In this document: positions 1 through 6,349 of the stretch, piece by piece
Position numbering within the stretch: the stretch's first letter is position 1
Layout of the letters: each line of letters starts with the position of its first letter
Source: Chitinophagaceae bacterium
GTDB lineage: Bacteria; Bacteroidota; Bacteroidia; Chitinophagales; Chitinophagaceae
Assembly: GCA_020403455.1 (NCBI GenBank)
Contig: JADBXP010000009.1
Coordinates: forward strand, 1-64,000
DNA length: 64,000 nt
Reading direction: 5' to 3'
The notes under the pieces: model-generated
Seen by the model: the letters and a program-made list of their open reading frames with translations, nothing else
Database searches by the model: none
Told to the model about the DNA's origin: nothing
Program-made: the position numbers and the translations under genes

Positions 1-95
1 ATCCATTTGAATGGCTGAGGGATAGCCTCCAAAAAATAAATGATCATCCCATCAACAGAATCCACGAACTGCTGCCCATCAAAACAAATCAATAG
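1..95 (+). CDS. IS66 family transposase, C-terminal fragment (partial)
   Basis: In frame 3 (codons from base 3) the sequence reads as about 30 residues, with PFEWLRDSL, then NDHPINRIHELLP, then a TAG stop at 93-95. This resembles the C-terminal tail of IS66 TnpC transposases, which commonly end with a WL-D-L-x6-NRIDELLP pattern. Only the tail is visible because the gene enters from the left edge; the catalytic DDE domain would lie outside the window. The stop is about 45 bp from the inferred IS end, a normal distance for this family. The fragment is too short to tell whether the element is intact. Confidence 0.65.
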   Translation, partial: PFEWLRDSLQKINDHPINRIHELLPIKTNQ

Positions 96-140
96 AGAAA
101 AATATCTCTATAACCTACATGTAGTTCGCCGTAGGGATAC
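1..140 (+). mobile_element. Right end of an IS66-family insertion sequence (cut by window edge)
   Basis: The first 95 bases encode the C-terminal end of an IS66-type transposase. Past the stop, the minus strand reading leftward from 140 begins GTATCCCTACGGCGAAC, which resembles IS66-family terminal repeats (GTA at the tip, then a GG-GAAC-like core). I infer that the element ends at about base 140 and was inserted into the 3' end of the methyltransferase gene. The other end lies outside the window, so the target duplication (usually 8 bp in this family) cannot be checked. Confidence 0.6.
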
Positions 141-1217
141 TGCTCTACTGACTGAACAGCAAACTGCATTCCCCACTAATCGCCATTTATTATTCTCTGC
201 ACCTAAGAATTGATAGGTTATTGGAAAGCCCATTATTATTGCAGCTTCTCTGACAGTTGGTAGACGATATTCACCATCACCGATTCTATTAAGTTCGGTT
301 TTATAAATGATAGACTCTCTCGAATTTGCAATTTTTGTTGCAGTTATGGTTCGGCTTGGTTTGTTTTCGTTTTCAGGAAATGACATTTTTCCCATAAAAG
401 GGTGTTTCGTTTTCCAATATTTAGAAACCTTCCATTCGACCTTGTAAATTCCTGTATCATAGAAATGATCAGTCAATTGGTTTTGTGGAATTTGTAATTG
501 ATATTGTGGGTCGTTAATTAATTTTTCTGATTTTTTAGAAAAGGGATGAGGAAAGTTTTTCTTCATTTTTCCAATAGTCAAATACTTTTCTTTATCAATT
601 TGATTTTCTTCTGAATGAGTTGTTTTTGGAATCATCAGTTTACCTTTCTTGATGATTTCGCCAGATATTACTCTTTTTCTAGCCTGAAATGATCCATAGT
701 CGGCTGAGTTAATAATTGTAGTATTGTCATACAAATCAATTGCAATCTTTAGAGGGCTAATTCTATTTTTATTCGCCCAATCAGTAAGCCCTAAGTCCTT
801 AAAAGTATATGCAGTCTGTAAATACCTTTTTGAGTTTACCACATTCTCCATAAACCAAGCCTTAAGAATTGAATTAGGCTGATGTTTTTTTACAGCAACA
901 ATTCTCAAAAAAGTTTCTGTTAGTTCAACTCCTAGTGACTTGTCAGCATTTCCAGATTTATTAGAACTTGAAAAACTAACACAGGGTGGACTACCAATGA
1001 TAATCTCTGTATTCGGTAAATTTTCAATTTCATCAACTGAATGTTTAAAATCTAATATGTTTTTTACTTCACAGTTCAATTTGAAATTGAAATTAAACGT
1101 GTCTAAGGCAGGTTTCCAATGGTCAAAACCATAAATTATTGCGTAGCCCATCTGTCTGAAACCCTCAGAGAAACCACCTGCTCCACAAAAGAAATCTATA
1201 ACTCTCAGTTTACTCAT
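108..1217 (-). CDS. DNA (cytosine-5-)-methyltransferase, C-terminus altered by IS66 insertion
   Basis: This is a 369-residue C5 cytosine methyltransferase, which transfers methyl from S-adenosylmethionine to cytosine in a specific DNA site. Visible motifs are motif I (IDFFCGAGGFS, residues 7-17), the catalytic motif IV (GSPPCVSFS, nucleophile Cys79), motif VI (ENV, 124-126), motif VIII (QARKRVI, near 180) and motif X (GNAV, near 350). The variable region between VIII and X sets the target, which cannot be read from sequence. The last ten codons (base 140 downward) appear to be encoded by the end of the neighbouring IS66 element, so the native tail is lost while motif X remains. No restriction endonuclease is recognisable in the window, so it may be an orphan or have lost its partner. 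The gene is visibly more AT-rich than the chromosome to the right, suggesting transfer. Confidence 0.9.
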   Translation of the reverse strand: MSKLRVIDFFCGAGGFSEGFRQMGYAIIYGFDHWKPALDTFNFNFKLNCEVKNILDFKHSVDEIENLPNTEIIIGSPPCVSFSSSNKSGNADKSLGVELTETFLRIVAVKKHQPNSILKAWFMENVVNSKRYLQTAYTFKDLGLTDWANKNRISPLKIAIDLYDNTTIINSADYGSFQARKRVISGEIIKKGKLMIPKTTHSEENQIDKEKYLTIGKMKKNFPHPFSKKSEKLINDPQYQLQIPQNQLTDHFYDTGIYKVEWKVSKYWKTKHPFMGKMSFPENENKPSRTITATKIANSRESIIYKTELNRIGDGEYRLPTVREAAIIMGFPITYQFLGAENNKWRLVGNAVCCSVSRAVSLRRTTCRL

Positions 1218-1277
1218 TTACGATATTATTTTCATTTATGGGTTGGAAAAAATTGCACTCTTTTGGTTTTGCGAAGG

Positions 1278-1305
1278 GTCGGTCCCGATAGCAATCGGGA
1301 TCGAC
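1278..1305. repeat. Interspersed inverted repeat, TCCCGAT-AGCA-ATCGGGA core
   Basis: Arms of 12 bp (1278-1289 and 1294-1305) pair with one mismatch around an AGCA loop. It lies about 60 bp upstream of the methyltransferase start, in the 1218-1577 gap. From memory, this core recurs between genes in many Bacteroidota genomes, so it is probably a REP-like repeat rather than a gene-specific operator. There is no adjacent T-run to make it a clear terminator. Confidence 0.6.
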
Positions 1306-1420
1306 TTACTCGCTGTCCGTTTGTTGTATCGTTTTTATGTCTGTGTTCACCTGTCAAAATGGTTTACTTTTTTCTTGTTTAAGTTCGTGTCTATCTGCTG
1401 TGTCGTGTCGTTTTACGCTT

Positions 1421-1575
1421 GCTGGTAACGTTTTGCGGCTTGCAGCAGTGGGGGATTTCCCTGCCTGCCGGCAGGCAGGGGAGCAGAACCTGTCAACCAA
1501 GAACAAATGTTGATAGAAGCACTGCACTTGAATTAACCACGTCAGCCCCCATTGCGGCAAACGGCTGTTACCAGC
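1421..1575. repeat. Long imperfect inverted repeat, cassette-boundary (attC-like) element
   Basis: The outer arms are GCTGGTAAC (1421-1429) and GTTACCAGC (1567-1575). Moving inward, both sides continue with related sequence (a TTTTGCGGC-like block, then a tract containing TGGGGG), so the ~155 bp can fold into one long imperfect stem. The right arm starts 2 bp after the stop codon of the gene ending at 1578, as in integron-type cassettes where the recombination site abuts the gene. The 7-bp ends do not match the classical RYYYAAC/GTTRRRY attC boxes, so this is only attC-like. It fills most of the 360-bp gap between the methyltransferase and the next gene. Confidence 0.5.
1459..1480. repeat. 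Perfect 22-bp palindrome centred on CCGG
   Basis: The sequence from 1459 to 1480 equals its own reverse complement (CCCTGCCTGCC followed by its mirror). It lies inside the long inverted repeat at 1421-1575. From memory, the CTGCCTGCCGGCAGGCAG core is scattered between genes in many Bacteroidota and environmental genomes, so it is probably an interspersed palindrome that landed in the cassette boundary. Confidence 0.65.
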
Positions 1576-1577
1576 AG

Positions 1578-2039
1578 CTATTTGTTTATGTCAAAGTCGT
1601 TTCGTTCAATTACGATTGACTGATAAAGACCAATAAGAGCATTTAGCTTTTCATTCATTGTGTTGTTTTTGATGTTAGTTAATAACCTTGGGAACTTGTC
1701 ACGCAACAAGCTAATTATGTTTGTATTGGTTTCTCTTAGTTCAATATTTACGTTGTAGTTGCGTTGTTCGAGTTCTGTCTTGTATTTTGTAAAGAGAATT
1801 TTATAAAAAATGTCGTCCTTACAAACTTGAACTTCCGAAGAAATAAAGTCTTCTAATGAACGGTTTGATATTTTTGGATACTTTACTCGATTTCCTAAAA
1901 TAATTTGCTGTCCATTGAAGCCTTCAAAGATTATTATTTTTTCAGCCGTAAAATCTGTCTGACTTTCACTAGCTGAAATAATAACATAAGGTTGTCCAAG
2001 TGTAAGAGAGTAATTTCCTGTATAAAATTTAGTTTCCAT
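1578..2039 (-). CDS. Hypothetical protein, cassette-borne (gene B)
   Basis: This 153-residue, AT-rich, probably cytosolic protein has no family I recognise. There is no signal peptide and no obvious transmembrane segment. The N-terminal half looks beta-rich; the C-terminal half (from about residue 95) is charged and helical with many Asn, Glu and Lys. It starts 12 bp after the stop of the gene at 2052-2558 and is probably cotranscribed with it. Its stop codon lies 2 bp from the inverted repeat at 1421-1575, which suggests that the two genes travel together as one cassette. A toxin/antitoxin or defence role is conceivable from this context but no motif supports it. Confidence 0.6.
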   Translation of the reverse strand: METKFYTGNYSLTLGQPYVIISASESQTDFTAEKIIIFEGFNGQQIILGNRVKYPKISNRSLEDFISSEVQVCKDDIFYKILFTKYKTELEQRNYNVNIELRETNTNIISLLRDKFPRLLTNIKNNTMNEKLNALIGLYQSIVIERNDFDINK

Positions 2040-2051
2040 ATTGTTAATATT

Positions 2052-2558
2052 TTATTTTTTTGGTTTCCCTTTTTTGAAAAGAATTTCAAATTGGTCTGAA
2101 AGTCCTTCTAACATTCCATTTTGTCTTAGGTCGTCAAGTGAACCTGAACCAGCAGTTGGTATTGTTTTATATGTAAAACTAGCAGTCAAGCCACTAGCAC
2201 TCATTGCAGATATTTGCTTATTGTCTAAAGGTGTAGTTCTGTCATTCCAATCTCCGTGATGGATAATTCCGCCAAAATTATTTTTAGGATTGATGTAGTC
2301 ATAATAGAAAACAAAAGGGTGTTCGTCTGCTACATTTCCTTTGTCAGGTCTTATGCCCACGAACGAATAAAGCATTCCGTCCGTGCTACCTGATGCCGCT
2401 AAAATAAAACTATTACATTTCCTAACTAAGCCATTGGTGTCAATTGGGCTGGGTAGTTCGTTTGTGTTTATTCTTTTATATTCAAAATTTGAAACCATTT
2501 TTTTCAAATCATTTTCGTCTGGCAAATCGTCTAACGGTGTATATTGATTTTTCGGCAT
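2052..2558 (-). CDS. Hypothetical protein, cassette-borne (gene A)
   Basis: This 168-residue protein belongs to no family I recognise. It lacks a signal peptide and long hydrophobic segments. Aromatic and Gly-rich stretches (SFVGIRP, PFVFYYDYINP, GGIIHHGDW) dominate the middle, and the C-terminus is Lys-rich (KKGKPKK). It is the first of a two-gene unit, with gene B 12 bp downstream. About 45 bp upstream of its start is a copy of the cassette-boundary sequence (2590-2612). Its AT-rich composition differs from the genes to the right. Confidence that it is a real gene rests on length, the tight pair arrangement and the flanking repeats. Confidence 0.55.
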   Translation of the reverse strand: MPKNQYTPLDDLPDENDLKKMVSNFEYKRINTNELPSPIDTNGLVRKCNSFILAASGSTDGMLYSFVGIRPDKGNVADEHPFVFYYDYINPKNNFGGIIHHGDWNDRTTPLDNKQISAMSASGLTASFTYKTIPTAGSGSLDDLRQNGMLEGLSDQFEILFKKGKPKK

Positions 2559-2589
2559 TGTTTTCTTTTTATTTTTACAAGTTTGGTTA

Positions 2590-2612
2590 TGTCCGTTATA
2601 GTTGCTGGTAAC
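2590..2612. repeat. Second copy of the cassette-boundary sequence (GTCCG..TTGCTGGTAAC)
   Basis: The 23 bases at 2590-2612 closely match 1408-1429: both read GTC-G-TT-TA followed by TTGCTGGTAAC. Both copies lie on the 5' side of a leftward gene (gene A here, the methyltransferase at the other copy). Repeated boundaries at the head of each transcription unit are what cassettes inserted by site-specific recombination would leave. Confidence 0.5.
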
Positions 2613-2636
2613 TCGATTATCCCTGCCACACTTTTT

Positions 2637-2718
2637 CGCTTACCTATCAGAATAGGGTAGGTAAGGCGTGTAGATGTAGCGCATTAATCAAATTTACAAT
2701 TTTGTTAATAGGTAAGCG
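2637..2718. repeat. Inverted repeat CGCTTACCTAT / ATAGGTAAGCG in an intergenic gap
   Basis: Perfect 11-bp arms at 2637-2647 and 2708-2718 are separated by 60 bp. The gap 2559-2829 contains no ORF that I believe. The repeat lies just outside the cassette-boundary copy at 2590-2612 and may mark the right edge of the accessory island or be a second, diverged boundary element. The change from AT-rich accessory sequence to ordinary chromosome happens about here. Confidence 0.5.
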
Positions 2719-2829
2719 CGAAATTCCCTCATACTTTCAATAGAGAACATCAACTGATCACTCAACTTTAAAATATGAGGATAATCAGTTACACCAATGA
2801 ATCGGAGAACAAAACCTGAAATCTTTACC

Positions 2830-3747
2830 CTACAACCTTTTCATCTCCACCTCAGCAGCTATGTATCCAAAAGCACCCCACTGCTGCAATTGTAGCATAT
2901 GCTGAAATACCTGCCTTGCCTTTTCTTTTTCCCCCTTCACCAATAAAAATGCGCCTAAACCATACGCATAGGTCACACCTTCCAATCCGGCTTCTCTTTG
3001 TAAAAAAATCATGGGGTCGTCGGGCACCTTACCTTGTCGGTGCAATTGCAACAGCCTTAGATACACCTGGTTCTCAATCAGCGTAACCTGAAGATCCAGT
3101 CCAGCCAAAAAATTATCGGCTGCCTCCTTCTTTCCTGCCCGCAACAATGCCAGATAATACCAGTTGGCAGTGGCAATGTACATGTCCGGATTGCGCGATA
3201 CCGCTAAACAAGCTTTGTACGATTCAACTGCCCGCTCAAAATCTCCTTTGAGATAATGGGCAAGGCCAAGATGATACCAGATGTTAGATTGCAAAGTGCT
3301 GGTGGGAATGTTTTGATCATTGGGCATACCATCTGGCTCCACCTCATCCGGAAGTCCGGTAGTCAATGCCGCCGCCCGCTCAAAATCATAAATGGCCTTG
3401 TCGAAACACCGCAATGTAATGTATCGGTGCCCCCGATGGCGGTAAGGCGCAGCAGCACCCGGATGTAACTCCATAGCCCTGGTAAAAAAATCGAGAGACT
3501 GGTAATAGTTCCCCAAATAAGCCGTGCGCCTTCCTGCCCATACAAGTGCATCCAGATCTTTGGGATTGGATTCCAATCGCTTAAGCGCAGCATTGAGATC
3601 GGCCTCCATTTTTTGCTTTGACTGAGCAGAAACCACCGGCATAGGATGCCCCCCACTTAACCAACAAGGCTGTTGTGCATAAATAGGATTTGAACTTAAA
3701 ACAACAAAAAGCAATAAAGGGTAACATTTCAATAACATAGCAATCAA
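2830..3747 (-). CDS. Secreted tetratricopeptide-repeat protein
   Basis: This 305-residue protein opens with a signal peptide (hydrophobic LLLFVVL core, cleavage probably after IYAQ, near residue 25). The mature part is helical and contains TPR-like units: one near residues 60-95 (ALVWAGRRTAYLGNYYQSLDFFTRAMELHP), another at 100-125, and one near 155-185 (YHLGLAHYLKGDFERAVESYKACL). TPR proteins scaffold protein-protein contacts; this one probably acts in the periplasm. It is transcribed divergently from the arginine deiminase gene with a 161-bp gap. Its partner and process are unknown. Confidence 0.8.
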   Translation of the reverse strand: MIAMLLKCYPLLLFVVLSSNPIYAQQPCWLSGGHPMPVVSAQSKQKMEADLNAALKRLESNPKDLDALVWAGRRTAYLGNYYQSLDFFTRAMELHPGAAAPYRHRGHRYITLRCFDKAIYDFERAAALTTGLPDEVEPDGMPNDQNIPTSTLQSNIWYHLGLAHYLKGDFERAVESYKACLAVSRNPDMYIATANWYYLALLRAGKKEAADNFLAGLDLQVTLIENQVYLRLLQLHRQGKVPDDPMIFLQREAGLEGVTYAYGLGAFLLVKGEKEKARQVFQHMLQLQQWGAFGYIAAEVEMKRL

Positions 3748-3908
3748 TCTTATTAGAATACAATTTATGACCTTTTCCTTTCTTCCGGAAAAACACTAAC
3801 TTGAGGTACGATTTGTACGTCGTCTCTCTAGCCCCCTCTTATTTGCCGTATTTATCTCCTCAATAATCAGCAAAGCGGAGCGGGCCATCTGTTCACGAAA
3901 ATCTCTTT

Positions 3909-5369
3909 ATGACAAAAAAATCAGTGTCACCCAAAATGATGGTAACCTCTGAAATAGGTACGCTCCGTCGTTTATTGGTGCATAGTCCGGACAGCGGACT
4001 CGGCAAAGTGGTTCCATCGAAGGCGCAGGACTGGCTATTCGAAGATATTGTTCACCTCGATACCATTCGCAAAGAAGAATACGACTATTATACCAAACTC
4101 TTGCTGTACTTCCTTGACCCCGAAAAAATCAAAGGAAAACTTCGTAAGATTGACGATCCCGGAAATCGGAGAAACTTTTATAAACCCGGTCACAAAGAAT
4201 TTTATAAAAGTGATAAAGTAGTTGAGCTGCAATGGTTATTGGAAGAAATCCTGCACCAACAGCAAACCAAACTGGAATTAATAGCAGCAATATGCGCCAT
4301 GGAAGGCGTTCCCTACCAAGAACAACAAAAATTGCAGCAACTTCATCCCGATAAATTAGCCAAACTTTTTATCAGCGGAAGCTATGACGACAACCAACTC
4401 TTGTTTGCACCCATCCCTAACTTTATTTTTACACGCGATATCGGCATCGTCATCAAAGACCATGTTTTATTGAATAAACCAGCCAAACAAGCCCGAACAA
4501 GAGAAGCATTGTTGGCTAAGTACATTTTTTTTCATCACCCACTTTTCAAAGACTACCGAAATAATATCCTGGAACTACCGGAAAAACATCCGCACTTTTT
4601 AAACCCAAAGGAAGGGGGAGAACGGAAAGTAACACTGGAAGGAGGAGATGTGATGGTTGTCAGCAAAGACCATCTGCTCATTGGTATCAGCGAACGCACC
4701 AGCTGGGAAGCAGCCCACCAGGCCATCAATCTGTTGTTTGAGAAAAAAATCATGAAGAAAGTAACTGTAGTGCGTATCCCCAAAAAACGTGACTACATGC
4801 ACATCGATACGATTTTTACCCAGGTGAAAAAAAATGTGTGGGTACTATTGGGAAGCTTCTCCAAAAAGGCAATGAAAAAACTAGATGAAGATCCAATTGA
4901 ACGTGTGCTGGAAGGCAACCCCAAAAAAGAAGACAAGATTACTTTCATTCAATTCCATGCGAAGAAACCCGAACAACCAATCTATTTTGATAACCTGGAA
5001 TCTCTGCTGGAAGACATCAGCCAAAATGACCTGGGCTGCAAGGGAAAAACTACTTTTATTTACAGTGGCAACAATGAGTTTCCTTTTGATGCTCGTGAAC
5101 AATGGACAGACAGCTGTAACCTATTGGCCCTGAAGGAAGGCGTTGTGTTGGGGTATGACAGGAACAACAAAACCACTGAAGCTTTTCGCCAGGCAGGATT
5201 CAAAACAATTCATGTAGCAGAATTGCTGGAAAAACTCGAGTCCGGAAAAATCACTCCGGCACAAATTAAAGATACGCTTGTATTGATGCCTTCCGCAGAA
5301 CTTAGCAGGGCCAGGGGCGGATTTCATTGTATGAGTATGCCGCTATTGCGGGATGAACCAGATCTATAA
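3909..5369 (+). CDS. arcA: Arginine deiminase family protein
   Basis: A 486-residue enzyme of the guanidino-modifying superfamily, predicted to hydrolyse L-arginine to citrulline and ammonia in the cytosol. Family signatures appear in the expected order: FTRD (174-177), EGGDVMV (244-250), SERTS (261-265), MHIDTIFT (297-304, catalytic His298) and a C-terminal GGFHCMSMP with the probable nucleophile Cys474. It is longer than typical ADIs (about 410) because of an N-terminal helical insert around residues 55-150. The next gene, 35 bp downstream, is CtlX, a citrulline hydrolase, so the pair would convert arginine to ornithine without carbamoyl phosphate. A related amidinotransferase activity cannot be excluded, but the CtlX neighbour favours deiminase. 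Confidence 0.8.
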   Translation: MTKKSVSPKMMVTSEIGTLRRLLVHSPDSGLGKVVPSKAQDWLFEDIVHLDTIRKEEYDYYTKLLLYFLDPEKIKGKLRKIDDPGNRRNFYKPGHKEFYKSDKVVELQWLLEEILHQQQTKLELIAAICAMEGVPYQEQQKLQQLHPDKLAKLFISGSYDDNQLLFAPIPNFIFTRDIGIVIKDHVLLNKPAKQARTREALLAKYIFFHHPLFKDYRNNILELPEKHPHFLNPKEGGERKVTLEGGDVMVVSKDHLLIGISERTSWEAAHQAINLLFEKKIMKKVTVVRIPKKRDYMHIDTIFTQVKKNVWVLLGSFSKKAMKKLDEDPIERVLEGNPKKEDKITFIQFHAKKPEQPIYFDNLESLLEDISQNDLGCKGKTTFIYSGNNEFPFDAREQWTDSCNLLALKEGVVLGYDRNNKTTEAFRQAGFKTIHVAELLEKLESGKITPAQIKDTLVLMPSAELSRARGGFHCMSMPLLRDEPDL

Positions 5370-5404
5370 CATTCAATCATTCAACTACTTTATTGCTAAA
5401 AGAA

Positions 5405-6322
5405 ATGCAAACCACTTCACACCTGCTGATGATACGACCTGTTCGATTTGGCTTCAATGCACAGACCGCTGTCAACAATGCCTTTCAGGTTGCGGATGCC
5501 AACCAACAAGAAGTAGAGAGAAAAGCCATTGCAGAGTTCGATGGCTTTGTTGAAAAACTCAGGAACGCAAATGTTGATGTGACAGTTGTAGAAGATACTC
5601 CTGAACCGCACACGCCCGACTCCCTGTTTCCCAACAACTGGATTTCTTTTCATTCGAATGGAACCATCGTCTTGTATCCCATGTTCGCAGAGAATCGCCG
5701 GCTGGAAAGGAAACCGACTGTACTTGCTGCCATCAAGAATAAATTTCTGATACAACAAACAGAAGATATGAGTGTGTATGAAAACAAACAACTCTATCTG
5801 GAAGGAACAGGAAGTATGGTATTGGACCGCGATAACCGATTCGCCTACGCCTGCCTATCCCCCAGAACGGACCGCCAGGTGCTGGAAGATTTTTGTACCC
5901 GCATGAATTATACTCCGGTAGTTTTCAATTCAATGGATGAAAAAAATCAACCCATCTATCATACCAATGTGATGATGTGTGTTGCCGATCGTTATGTAGT
6001 GATATGTTTGGACAGCATCCCTGATGAAAGAGAAAAAAACAGTGTCATTGAAAAAATAAAGGCATCGGGAAAATCAATTATAAGCATCAGTTTATCCCAA
6101 ATGAATCATTTCGCCGGAAATATGTTACAAATTGAAAACAGTTCAGGAGAAAAAATTTTGGTGCTGTCTTCCCAAGCCTATGAATCACTTACACCCGCAC
6201 AGGTTGCTGAACTATCAGGCTTCAACAGAATACTACACTCATCGCTGCATACCATTGAAAGCAATGGAGGAGGAAGTGCCCGCTGCATGATGGCAGAAAT
6301 TCATCTGCCGCTGTTACAATAA
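5405..6322 (+). CDS. ctlX: Citrulline utilization hydrolase CtlX family protein
   Basis: A 305-residue protein of the arginine-deiminase-related CtlX family, which hydrolyses citrulline to ornithine, CO2 and ammonia. Visible features are an N-terminal LLMIRPVRFGFN, the motif PDSLFPNNW (71-79), EGTGSMVLDR (133-142), YHTNVMM, and the C-terminal GGGSARCMM with probable catalytic Cys294. I start at the ATG at 5405 rather than the in-frame TTG at 5393 because the family begins close to HLLMIRP. The gene follows the arginine deiminase in the same direction and is probably cotranscribed. No dedicated transporter is adjacent. Confidence 0.82.
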   Translation: MQTTSHLLMIRPVRFGFNAQTAVNNAFQVADANQQEVERKAIAEFDGFVEKLRNANVDVTVVEDTPEPHTPDSLFPNNWISFHSNGTIVLYPMFAENRRLERKPTVLAAIKNKFLIQQTEDMSVYENKQLYLEGTGSMVLDRDNRFAYACLSPRTDRQVLEDFCTRMNYTPVVFNSMDEKNQPIYHTNVMMCVADRYVVICLDSIPDEREKNSVIEKIKASGKSIISISLSQMNHFAGNMLQIENSSGEKILVLSSQAYESLTPAQVAELSGFNRILHSSLHTIESNGGGSARCMMAEIHLPLLQ

Positions 6323-6349
6323 AAATAGACGCTGAGCTGAAAGAATCAA

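Noticed and set aside
1119..1560. Several small ORFs on both strands in the gap after the methyltransferase
   Set aside because: They cross inverted repeats and contain the translated palindrome (PAGRQG-like), have no plausible start context and overlap one another; they are shadows of repeat DNA.
1421..1575. Canonical integron attC site
   Set aside because: The 7-bp ends do not match RYYYAAC/GTTRRRY and no integrase is in the window; only an attC-like label is justified.
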